This document shows positions 1 through 8,700 of a DNA stretch of 64,000 nucleotides, piece by piece. The stretch is from Deltaproteobacteria bacterium. Its GTDB lineage: Bacteria; Myxococcota_A; Polyangia; Polyangiales; Ga0077539. Position 1 is the first letter of the stretch. Each line of letters opens with the position of its first letter. The DNA lies in contig JADJAE010000010.1 in the NCBI GenBank assembly GCA_016704445.1, positions 47,470 through 111,469 on the forward strand, read 5' to 3'. Below the pieces are notes generated by a model. The model saw only the letters and a program-made list of their open reading frames with translations, was not told the origin of the DNA and searched no databases. A program made the position numbers and the translations under genes.

Positions 1-303
1 ATGTGGGACGCGCTCCGGCCGCTGACCCACGGGCGCGCGGGGTCCGTCCCCGCGGAGCGCGACGGTCGCATCTGCGCTCAGCTCGAGACGCTTCGACAGC
101 GCGCTAGCGCCCTGGCCGCGGCGCCCGTCCCGGCCGGGGCGGCGTCACGAGCCGACGCGTGGCGTGCCGGCACGACGCAGCTCGTGCGCGAGGCGGACGC
201 GCTCGTCGTAGCGTGCGCGGACCCAACGCGCGCCGGGGTGTTCGAGCGCCTGGAGGCGCTGCACGTCGCCTTCCACGAGCTCACGGAGGACCTGCCTCCC
301 TGA
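1..303 (+). CDS. Hypothetical protein, possibly 5'-truncated
   Basis: This is an open frame of 100 codons that begins at the first base of the window and stops at 301-303. I do not recognise the family. The visible part is Ala/Arg-rich and predicted helical, and it ends in a segment with His and Glu residues (HVAFHELTEDLPP) that would suit a small helical-bundle protein. No signal peptide is visible, and since the ATG is the very first base the true start could lie upstream of the window. It converges on the decayed ECF cassette on the opposite strand. Function is unknown; it is supported only by its codon use and position in a metal-resistance region. Confidence 0.4.
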   Translation: MWDALRPLTHGRAGSVPAERDGRICAQLETLRQRASALAAAPVPAGAASRADAWRAGTTQLVREADALVVACADPTRAGVFERLEALHVAFHELTEDLPP

Positions 304-363
304 CGTCCCGGCGCCCCGGGGGACGAAGCACGCGGCGTAGCCCCGGCCCCATCCGTCGCGGCG

Positions 364-948
364 CTACGTCACGCCGTCGCTCTCGCCCGGGTCCAGACCC
401 AAGCCCCCGCGCTGATCGCTACGGCCCCGCCGAGGAGTCCGGCGAGCATGCCCAACGCCTCGCCCAGGAACAGCCCACTGCACCGCACCGACCCGATCGA
501 CACGACGCCCAGCAGCATCCCGATGCCGGCGCGCGCGCTGCCCGCCGTCGCCGCGGCGGGGGAGGAGCGCCGCCATCACCACGCCGAGCGCGAGCCCGGC
601 GAGGGCGCAGGTGCCGGGGCGCGCGCAGCAGTTCTCGCAGACCATCATCCCGGGCGGGCAGCACGGGCACAGCAGGGACATCGGGAGCAGGAGCGCCGCG
701 AGGCCGCCCAGCAGGCCCACGTGGGCGCCCCGCAGCCACCACCCCCGCCGCCAGCCGAGGAAGGTCCAGGCGAGCACCACCAGCGCCAGGGTGAGGGGCC
801 GCAGGGCCACGCCGGCCACGCGCGCGGCGAGCACCGACAGGCCGAGGACGATCAGCGCGCGCACGAGCCCGTCCCGGGCGAGGCCCCACTCGTAGGCCCG
901 GCGGGCGCGCGCTTCGAGGGACGGCGGTGCGGTCGGATCAGGGGTCAC
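364..948 (-). pseudogene. Cys-rich polytopic membrane protein, frameshifted copy
   Basis: This is the left copy of the membrane protein encoded intact at 36826-37407. The first two thirds match closely: a short charged N-terminus (MTPDPTAPPSLEARARRAYE), several membrane helices and a Cys cluster of the form CPCCPPGMMVCENCC. Around position 535 the copy lacks two bases relative to the intact one (ggcagcgcgcgcgcc against ggcagcgggcgcgggcc). The remainder is therefore read out of frame, and the last helices, which resume as GMLLGVVSIGSVRCSG in another frame, are lost from this product. Its GTG start overlaps the stop expected for the sigma gene upstream, so the pair was translationally coupled. 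In the corrected frame it would end at 369. It is either a genuine pseudogene or an assembly indel; the 11-base deletion in the neighbouring sigma gene favours real decay. Confidence 0.8.
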
Positions 949-951
949 GGG

Positions 952-1464
952 TCACCTCCCAAGAGGGCGCGGAGTCGGGCGTAGGCGCGGGACAGGCGTT
1001 TGCGGGGCGATCGGCGGGGGCGCCTCCTCCCCGAGTAGGACGGCGATGGCCTCGGCCGAGGTCGGGTCGAGCGCGTCCACGCTCCCCTGGAGCGCGCGAC
1101 GGAGCTCGCGCTCGGCCAGGGCGTCGTCCGCCGCGGCCTCGGGGCTCGGGTGGTGCTCCGGGACGGCGCCGGCGGCGTGCCGGGTGCGACGAAGCTCGGC
1201 GCGGACCTCGTTGGCCACCACGGCGTAGAACCACGGCAGCGCCGGGCGCCCGGGGGTGAAGGCGGCCGCGCGGGTGAAGAGCTTGACCATGGCGACCTGG
1301 GCGACCTCGTCGGCGCGCGCGGGCCCGAGGCGCCGGGCCGCCACCCGCAGCGCCCGCGGGTGCAGCGCGCGGAACAGGGGCGTGAATGCCTCCCGCTCGC
1401 CCTGGCTCACGCGCGCCATGAGGTCGTCGAGCTCGGCCTCCGAGGCTTCGCGGGTCGGAGGCAC
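952..1464 (-). pseudogene. ECF-type RNA polymerase sigma factor, C-terminally frameshifted copy
   Basis: This is the left paralogue of the intact sigma factor at 36299-36829, nearly identical through region 2 (LHPRALRVAARRL, then WFYAVVANEVRAELRR) and the start of region 4 (LDPTSAEAIAVLLGE). Near position 1005 it lacks 11 bases present in the other copy (gatcgccccgcaaacg against gatcgcgcccgccacgcaccgcaagcg). This shifts the frame and replaces the recognition helix and the tail that reads RKRLSRAYARLRALLGG in the intact protein. The original stop is still visible at 945-947 in the shifted frame. Without the end of region 4 the product should not recognise a -35 element. The start is the GTG at 1464, which follows the Cys-rich peptide gene by 12 bases, exactly as in the intact cassette. 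Confidence 0.85.
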
Positions 1465-1476
1465 GCGGGCGTCGGG

Positions 1477-1659
1477 TCAGCCCGCGCGGTGGCGGCCCTG
1501 GCAGCAGGGCGAGCCGGGATGGCAGCAGGGCGAGCCGGGGTAGCAGCAATCGCCGTCGCCCCGGGCGGTGCGAACGGCGGTGACCGTCGCCCCGAGGCCC
1601 GTGGCGAGGGAGAGCGCCCCAAGGATCACGAGGGTCCGGGGGGAGAGCAGCTTCATCAT
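1477..1659 (-). CDS. Cys-rich membrane-anchored small peptide (left cassette)
   Basis: This 60-residue protein has one N-terminal hydrophobic segment (about residues 7-28) and a C-terminal tail carrying CCYPGSPCCHPGSPCC, three CC pairs in a CCxPGSP repeat. A strong Shine-Dalgarno (gcaggaggt) sits before two adjacent ATG codons at 1659 and 1656. It is the first gene of the cassette: peptide, ECF sigma factor, Cys-rich membrane protein. The second copy at 36104-36286 keeps every cysteine while its transmembrane part has drifted, so selection appears to act on the Cys tail. I know of no named family. By composition and neighbours I infer a periplasmic thiol or metal-binding (probably copper) sensor or buffer. 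Unlike its two downstream partners it is intact in this copy. Confidence 0.75.
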   Translation of the reverse strand: MMKLLSPRTLVILGALSLATGLGATVTAVRTARGDGDCCYPGSPCCHPGSPCCQGRHRAG

Positions 1660-1908
1660 AGGTAGAGACCTCCTGCGCCGTTCTAGGCGGCGTTGCGCCT
1701 GTGACCCGGAATCGGTCGCCCCGTGTACGTTCCGTGATCGGGTGCGCGCACGGCCGGGTCGGCGAGTATCGAGCGGGCGCGCCCAACGAGCCGAGGGGCG
1801 GTCCGAGCGGCGCCTCGCCCCGCGAGTCGATGTACACCTCGACGGGAGCCACGGGCGGAACCAGGCCCTGGTCGCCGTTCCAACAGGCCGCGGAGAACGA
1901 CAAGCGAG

Positions 1909-2634
1909 ATGAAGACCATCGACCGCAGGGACTTTGGCGCGGTGGCGCTGGGCGCCGCCGCCGCGACTCTCCTCCAGGGCCACGACGCCGAGGCCCAGCC
2001 GCGCCGACCCGACGCGGTAACGCCCCTCGGACCGAACCCGCCGGAGGTTGCCGTCGTGCCGCTGCCCTTCGCGCCGACGTCGCTGCCGGGGCTCTCCGAG
2101 CGGATGCTGGTCTCGCACCACGACAACAACTACGGCGGCGCGGTGCGCAAGCTCAACGAGATCCGCACGCAGCTCGGCACCGCCGACCCGGCGCAGTCGG
2201 GCGCGTATTGGAGCCTCTACGGGACGTTGAAGTCGGCCGAGCTCGCAGCGCGCAACAGCGCCGTCCTGCACGAGCTCTACTTCGCCAACCTCGCGGCCGG
2301 GCAGCGGCCACCGGCCGCACTCGCGACCATGGTGACGCAGCGCTTCGGCTCGATGGACCGTTTCCGCGCGCAGATGCTCGGCGCCGCGAAGGCGGCCAAC
2401 GGCTGGGTGGTGTTGGTGGCCGACGGGGTCTCACACACGCTGGAGATCGTCCAGACTGAGAGCCACGCGATGGGCGGCTGGAGCGCCTCCCCGCTGCTGG
2501 TGCTGGACGTCTACGAGCACGCCTACGCGATCGATTACGGGGCGAACAAGTCGGGCTACTTCGACGCCTTCTGGCGCAACGTCGGCTGGAGCGCCGTCCA
2601 CGAGCGGGCCACGCGCGCCCTGGCCCGCGGGTAG
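1909..2634 (+). CDS. Fe/Mn superoxide dismutase, Tat-exported
   Basis: This 241-residue protein belongs to the iron/manganese superoxide dismutase family, which converts superoxide to oxygen and hydrogen peroxide. The N-terminus MKTIDRRDFGAVALGAAAA is a twin-arginine signal, so the enzyme is probably exported folded. The family landmarks are visible: LVSHHDNNYGGAV supplies the first His ligand, VLHELYF the second, and LDVYEHAYAIDYG contains the Asp and last His of the DxxEHAY signature. HELYF replaces the more usual NHxFFW, so the metal preference cannot be read directly. It is transcribed divergently from the left ECF cassette across a 249-base intergenic region. An exported dismutase beside copper efflux fits protection against copper-driven oxidative damage. 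Confidence 0.88.
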   Translation: MKTIDRRDFGAVALGAAAATLLQGHDAEAQPRRPDAVTPLGPNPPEVAVVPLPFAPTSLPGLSERMLVSHHDNNYGGAVRKLNEIRTQLGTADPAQSGAYWSLYGTLKSAELAARNSAVLHELYFANLAAGQRPPAALATMVTQRFGSMDRFRAQMLGAAKAANGWVVLVADGVSHTLEIVQTESHAMGGWSASPLLVLDVYEHAYAIDYGANKSGYFDAFWRNVGWSAVHERATRALARG

Positions 2635-2713
2635 GCGTCGGTGACCCGCACCCGGCACGCCACGGCGGCCCATGGTCTCGCATCGCGTTCGACCGTCGTC
2701 GTGCGCGTGGCAG

Positions 2714-3259
2714 CTACATCGCCGGGGCGCAGGTGCAGTCGGCGCACCCGTCGTCCGCGCAAGACCCGCAGCAGGCCCGCACCCGCGCGCGCAGCGCCTC
2801 GCGCGCCCGGAAGACCCGCACCGCGGCGTTGTTCGCGGTGATGCCCTCGGCCGTCGCGAAGTCCTTCACGCTCTGCCCGGCAACGGTCACCTGCCGGAGC
2901 GCCGCCGCGTACTCGGGCTTCATCGCGTCCGCCAGCCGCCCCACGCACGCGCAAGTGGTCGGCGCGAGGGCCGCCACCGGCGGTGCCTCCGGCTCATCCA
3001 GCTCCGCGGCCAGGGCGTCGAGCGCGCGGCCGTGACTCGCGTCCCGGCGTCGGCGGTCGATCACCGCGTTGCGCAGGATCCGGTAGAACCACGCCCGCGA
3101 CGACTCGTCCTGCCGGAGCGAGGCGCCGTAGGTCATGCTGCGGGCGTAGGCGTCCTGGAGGATGTCCTCGGCCGCCGCGCGGTCGCCGAGGCGGCGCTCC
3201 AGGAAGGCGAGGAAGCTCGCGTGCGCGGCCAGCAGCGACTCGGTGACGTGGGCGTCCAT
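2714..3259 (-). CDS. CorE-like copper-responsive ECF sigma factor
   Basis: This 181-residue ECF sigma factor has region 2 (FLERRLGDRAAAEDILQDAYA and WFYRILRNAVIDRRRR) and region 4 (LRQVTVAGQSVKDFATAEGI). Its distinguishing features are a CxC pair between the two regions (C103 and C105, TTCACVGRLADAMKPEY) and a C-terminal Cys-rich tail with six cysteines between residues 163 and 177. This is the layout of CorE of Myxococcus xanthus and the ECF44 group, where direct copper binding to the tail controls activity without an anti-sigma factor. It starts at the ATG at 3259, 38 bases downstream of the CopA ATPase on the same strand, and so is probably the last gene of the copper efflux operon and its likely regulator. 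Confidence 0.9.
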   Translation of the reverse strand: MDAHVTESLLAAHASFLAFLERRLGDRAAAEDILQDAYARSMTYGASLRQDESSRAWFYRILRNAVIDRRRRDASHGRALDALAAELDEPEAPPVAALAPTTCACVGRLADAMKPEYAAALRQVTVAGQSVKDFATAEGITANNAAVRVFRAREALRARVRACCGSCADDGCADCTCAPAM

Positions 3260-3297
3260 GGGCCGGAGTCTAGCGCTGGCGGCGGGCACGGAGGGGG

Positions 3298-5592
3298 TCA
3301 CGGCGCCCACCGCCGCAGCCGCAGCGAGTTGAGCAGCACCGAGACGCTCGACAGCGACATCGCCGCGCTCGCGAAGACCGGCGAGAGCGCCCAGCCCGTG
3401 AAGGGCTCGAGCAGCCCCGCCGCGAGGGGGATGCCGACCAGGTTGTAGACGAAGGCCCAGAAGAGGTTCTGCCGGATCGTGCGCAGCGTGGCCCGCGCGA
3501 GCCCGAGCGCCGTCGGCACCGCCGCGACGCCGCCCCGCAGGATCGTCACGTCCGCGGCGGCCGCCGCGACGTCCGCGCCGCCGCCCATGGCCACGCCGAG
3601 GTCGGCCGCGGCCAGCGCGGGCGCGTCGTTCACGCCGTCGCCCACCATCGCCACGGTGCGCCCCGCGGCGCGCAGCCGCGCCACCAGCGCGGACTTCTCC
3701 TCGGGCCGCACCTCCGCATGCACCTCGCCCACGCCCGCGGCGAGCGCGACCGCCAGCGCCGTCGCCCGCCGGTCGCCCGTGGCCATTGCCACGGACACGC
3801 CCATCGCCGTCAGCGCGGCCACGGCCGCGGCGGCCTCGGGGCGCACCGTGTCGGCCACCGTCACGAGGCCCGTCAGGGCGCCGTCGATGGTCACGAACAC
3901 GGGCGTCTCGCCCCGGCCCGCGGCCGCTGCCGCTGCGGGCTCCAGCGCGTTGGCGGCGACCCCCTGCGACGCCAGCCAGCGGGTCGTGCCGACGCACACG
4001 AGCGACGCGCCGACGCGGGCCCGCACGCCGCCGCCCGGGGTCGCCGCGAACTCCGTCGCGGCGACGACTGTCAGGCCCCGCGCGGCAGCGCCCGCGACGA
4101 TCGCGCGCGCCACGGGGTGCTCGCTCCCCGCCTCCGCGGCGGCCGCCAACGCGAGCAACTCGTCCTCGCCCCTCGCGCCCACGGGGAGCACCTGCGCGAG
4201 GGCCATCCGGCCCAGGGTGAGGGTGCCCGTCTTGTCGAAGAGCACCTGGTCGATCTTCGAGGCGCGCTCCAGGGCCTCGCCGCCCTTCACCAGCAGCCCG
4301 AGGGCGGCCGCGCGGCTCGTACCCACGGCGACCGCGGCGGGCGTGGCGAGCCCGAGCGCGCAGGGGCAGGCGATCACCAGCACCGCGACGAAGTGCTCGA
4401 CCGCGGCGGCCAGCCCGCCCGACCCGCGCGGGAGCACCATCCACGCGGCGAAGGTGAGCGCGGCGAGCGCGACCACGGCCGGCACGAACACCGCGCTCAC
4501 GCGGTCGGCGAGGCGGGCGATGGGGGCGCGCGTGCCCTGGGCTTCGGAGACGGCGTCCACGATCCGCGCGACCGCCGACTCGGCGCCACGGCGCGTCACC
4601 TCGATCACGAGGCTGCCGCCCTCGACCAGCGTCCCGCCCTGCACGGGGTCGCCGGGCCCGCGCTCCACCGGCACGCTCTCGCCGGTGAGCATCGACTCGT
4701 CCACGGCGGCCTGACCCTCCACGACCGCCCCGTCGGTCGGGACGCGCTGCCCGGGACGCACGCGCACCCGGTCGCCCGGGAGCAGCGACCCCACGGTCAC
4801 CTCGAGCTCGGCCCCGCCCCGCAGGCGCGTCGCGCTCGGCGGCTGGAGGGCCACGAGGCCGCGCACCGCGTCCCCGAGGCGCCGGCGCGCGCGCCGCTCC
4901 AGGGCCTTGCCCAGCAGCATGAACGCGATGATCGCCCCGGCCGCCTCGAAGTACACCGGGACGTGGCCGTGCTCGCCGTGCGGGAGCAGCTGCGGGGCGA
5001 GCGTGACGGCCGCCGACCAGCCCCACGCCGTGAGGGCGCCGAGCGCGATGAGGACGTTCATGTCGGCGCTCCGGTGGCGCAGCGCCGCGGCCGCGAGTCG
5101 AAGGAAGCGGCGGCCTGGGCCGAAGACCACCGCGGTCGCCAGCGCGAGCTGGAGGTAGCGCCCGGCGGCGCCCGCGGTCCCCGGGATCGCGCCGTGCGAC
5201 ATGCCGACGACCAGGAGCGGCACGGCCAGCGCCGCGGCCACCACGAGGTCGCGCCGGTCGCGTCGGGCGTCGGCCTCCTCGGCGGCGTCGATGCGCGCGA
5301 GGCGCGTCGCACCGTCGGGCGGCGCCTCGCCCGCCGCGGGCACGTCGGGGACCTCGTAGCCCGCCCCGCGGATCGCCTCGGCGAGGGCCTCCGGGGCCGT
5401 CGCGGCCGGGTCGTAGTCGATCGTCGCGTGCTGGGTGGCGAGGTTCACCCGCGCGTCGAGCACGCCCGGGGCGCGGCCGAGGACGCGCTCGATGCGGCCG
5501 ACGCAGGCCGCGCAGGTCATGCCGAGCACCGCGAGCTGCACGCGCGTCGGGTCGTTGGGAGGGGACAGTGGGTTCGCGAGCGAGGACGTCAT
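3298..5592 (-). CDS. copA: Copper-translocating P1B-type ATPase CopA
   Basis: This 764-residue P1B-1 ATPase pumps Cu(I) out of the cytoplasm using ATP. There is one N-terminal heavy-metal-associated domain with GMTCAAC (C27 and C30). It is followed by the membrane-embedded CPC motif (VIACPCALGLATP), the phosphorylation site DKTGTLT, the TGDRRAT nucleotide-binding motif and the hinge GDGVNDAPAL. The last helices carry YNLVGIP and the MSLSSVSVLLNSLRLRR end typical of copper ATPases. It lies 158 bases downstream of the fused CusBA gene and 38 bases upstream of the CorE-like sigma factor, all on the minus strand, so inner-membrane and envelope export appear co-expressed. Confidence 0.96.
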   Translation of the reverse strand: MTSSLANPLSPPNDPTRVQLAVLGMTCAACVGRIERVLGRAPGVLDARVNLATQHATIDYDPAATAPEALAEAIRGAGYEVPDVPAAGEAPPDGATRLARIDAAEEADARRDRRDLVVAAALAVPLLVVGMSHGAIPGTAGAAGRYLQLALATAVVFGPGRRFLRLAAAALRHRSADMNVLIALGALTAWGWSAAVTLAPQLLPHGEHGHVPVYFEAAGAIIAFMLLGKALERRARRRLGDAVRGLVALQPPSATRLRGGAELEVTVGSLLPGDRVRVRPGQRVPTDGAVVEGQAAVDESMLTGESVPVERGPGDPVQGGTLVEGGSLVIEVTRRGAESAVARIVDAVSEAQGTRAPIARLADRVSAVFVPAVVALAALTFAAWMVLPRGSGGLAAAVEHFVAVLVIACPCALGLATPAAVAVGTSRAAALGLLVKGGEALERASKIDQVLFDKTGTLTLGRMALAQVLPVGARGEDELLALAAAAEAGSEHPVARAIVAGAAARGLTVVAATEFAATPGGGVRARVGASLVCVGTTRWLASQGVAANALEPAAAAAAGRGETPVFVTIDGALTGLVTVADTVRPEAAAAVAALTAMGVSVAMATGDRRATALAVALAAGVGEVHAEVRPEEKSALVARLRAAGRTVAMVGDGVNDAPALAAADLGVAMGGGADVAAAAADVTILRGGVAAVPTALGLARATLRTIRQNLFWAFVYNLVGIPLAAGLLEPFTGWALSPVFASAAMSLSSVSVLLNSLRLRRWAP

Positions 5593-5750
5593 GGGGTTCG
5601 GCTCCGGTTCGACGGGGCCGACGCAGCCGGGCGTGCCGGATTACATCCCTCGTTCGCGGCCGACCGGTAGGTCGTTCTGGATCCCGGCACGCCGGCGCCC
5701 CTCAGTGCGTGGGAGACCGCGGGGTCGTGAGCTGTCCGATGGACGGTCCT

Positions 5751-8700
5751 TCATGCCGGCGCGACTCCTTCCGCCTCGGGCGGTCCATCGATGCCCCCGC
5801 GACGAATCTGTCTCCTGCGCCAGACCGCGTAGGCGGCGGGCAGCACGAGAAGCGTGAGCGCCAGACACGACACCAGGCCGCCCACGACCGGAGCGGCGAT
5901 GCGCGCGGAGACGTCGGCGCCCGGGCCCGCCTCCCAGAGCAGGGGCAGGAGGCCCAGCACCGTGCTGGCCACCGACATCACGATGGGCCGTACCCGCGAC
6001 GAGGCCCCCTCCACGACGGCTTCATCCACGTCGCGCACGTCGAGCGATGCCTTGTCCTTCTGACGCAGCGAGAGCGCCTGATCGAGGAACTCGACCATGA
6101 GGATGCCGGTCTCGGAGGCGGTTCCGATGACGGCGATGAGGCCCACCCACACGGCGGTCGAGACGTTGTAGTGCCGGAGGTGAAGCAGCCACACGCTGCC
6201 GATCAGCGCGAAGGGCAGGCTGGTGAGGACCAGGCCCGTCTGGGCCCACCCGCGCATGGCTCGACGAAGAAGGAAGACGACCAGCAGGAGGGTGAGCGGC
6301 ACCACCCAGGCCATGCGCGCCTGCATCTCCGCCATGAACTCGTACTGACCCGTCCATTGCAGCCGGTAGCCCGGAGGCAGTGACAACTGGCGCGCGACGA
6401 CGGCCCTCGCGTCGCTCACCCAGCCGCCGAGGTCGCGCTGCGAGGCGTCGATGTCGGCGAAGACGTAGCCGACCAGGACGCCGTTCTCGTCCTTGATCAT
6501 CGGCGGGCCGGTCACGACCCGCACGTCCGCGATCGCCCCGAGCGGAACCGTCGCCCCGGACGGTCGCCAGCGATCACTCGGATCAGGCGCGGATGCGGCG
6601 GGTGCGCCCATCGCCGGTGCCGGGCTCGCGCCACCCGGGGACCCGACCCGCATCCCGGTGCGACCTGCACCGCCGCCTCCCATGCCGCTGCCACCCATGG
6701 CCCCCTGGGCGCTGTTGCCCGCCGGGGATGAGCCGGCGCCCGCGCCGCCGGGCTCCGCCTCGCCCACCGGCTCCGAGCTGGCCACCGGGATGAGGATGCG
6801 GCGCAGCGAGTCGGGATCGGCCCGGTAGTCCGCGGCGTAGCGCAGGTTGATCGAGAACCTCGACCGGCCCGCGATCACGGTCGAGACCGCCATGCCCCCG
6901 ACGGCCGCTTCGACGACGTCGTGGACGTCCCGCACGCTCAGTCCGTAGCGCGCGATGGCCTCGCGATCGGGGACGACGTCGATGTACTCGCGGCCCGTCT
7001 GGCGCTCGGCGAAGGTGCTGCGCGTCCCAGGAACGCTGCGCAGCATCCCCTCGAGGGCGATGGAGAGGCGCTCGATCTCCGCGAGGTCGGGGCCGAAGAC
7101 CTTGACGCCAACGGGTGTCCGCACGCCGGTCGTCAGCATGTCGATGCGCGTGCGGATCGGCGGCGCGATCGCCATCTGGTAGCCGGGCATCCGCAGCGCC
7201 GCGTCCAGGTCGCGGCTGAGCTCTTCGAGCGTGCGCGGACGCTGCTCAGGCCAGATCCATCGGAGGGGAACCCGCAGCCACTCGGGCCCTCCGCTGTACC
7301 ACCGCGCGGCATACCGCCGCGGCCACGCGCTCGTGGGGCGCAGGACCACGACGCTCTCGATCATGTCGAGCTGCGCCGGGTCGGTGGCCGTCTCCGCCCG
7401 GCCGGCCTTGCCGTGCACCGACGACACCTCCGGGAAGGATCGAATGATCCGATCCTGGGCCGTGAGCGCCCGACGCGCCTCCTCGATCGAGATGCCCGGG
7501 AAGGTCGTCGGCATGACGAGCAGGGAGCCCTCGTCGAGCGGCGGCATGAACTCCGAGCCGAGGCGCAGGGCCACGGGCACCGTCGCCGCGAGCAGCGCGG
7601 CCGCGGCGAGCAGGACGAACCATCGCGCCCGGACGGCGAGGCGCACCACCGGCCGATACATCCGGGTCAGGACGCGGCTGACGGGGTTCTCGTCGTCCCG
7701 GCGAAACCTGCCCCGCATCACGAGCAGCATGAGCGGCGGCACCAGCGTCACGGAGAGCAGCGCCGCCGCGAAGGTGGCGAAGGTGTGCGTGAGGACGAGC
7801 GGGCGGAACAGCCGCCCGGCCTGGCCGGTCAGGCTGAGGAGCGGGACGAAGCTGACGGTGACGAGCAGGAGGGAGAAGAACGTGGGGCGTCCGACCTCCT
7901 TGAGCGCGTCGAGGATGACGCGTCGCCGGTCTGCGCCGGGGGCCGCGAGCGAGAGCCGGCGCGCGCCGTTCTCGACGAAGGTCGTGGAGGCGTCCTCGAG
8001 CTCCCCCACCGCGATCGCGATCCCGGCGAGGGACATGATGTTGATCGACATGCCGGCGTGGAAGGTCGGAATGAAGGTGAGCAGGACCGCGAGCGGGATG
8101 ACGACGACGGCGACGAAGGCCGAGCGGGCGCTGAACAGGAAGAGGAGGCAGATGAGCGCGACGATGACGCCCTCCTGGATGAGCGTATTTCTCAGCGTCG
8201 CGACCGAGCCTCGGATCAGCTCCGAGCGGTCGTAGGTCGGCACGAGGCGGACGCCCTTGGGCAGGCTCAGCCGCGCGATCTCGGCCTTGACGGCGTCGTT
8301 GACCTGGAGGGCGTTGGAGCCGATGCGCATCACGACGATGCCGCCGACGGCCTCGCCGCGGCCGTCGAAGTCCGCGGCGCCCCGGCGGATCTCGGGGCCG
8401 AACTGGACGCGCGCGACGTCGCGCAGCCGCACGGGGTTGCCCCCCGCGCCCACGGTCACGACGCTCGCCTCCAGGTCGGCGAGGGTCCGCACGTACCCGC
8501 GGCCGCGCAGGACGTACTCGCGCCCGGCGACCTCCAGCACGCGCGCCCCGACCTCGGAGTTGGCGTCCCGCGCGGCGCGGGTCACGTCGGCCAGCGAGAG
8601 TCCGTAGGCGGCGAGGCGGTTCGGATCGAGGACGATCTGGTACTGGCGCTCGAAGCCGCCGACCGACGCGACCTCGGCGACGCCGGAGACCGCCTGGAGC

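Noticed and set aside
1740..1775. Promoter of the left cassette identical to the one proposed for the right cassette
   Set aside because: ggaac and gtc elements are present but separated by 23 bases instead of 16, so the same promoter geometry is not conserved.
3718..5670. Long plus-strand frame (650 codons) antisense to copA
   Set aside because: Composition is that of a shadow frame and every P-type ATPase motif is on the minus strand.
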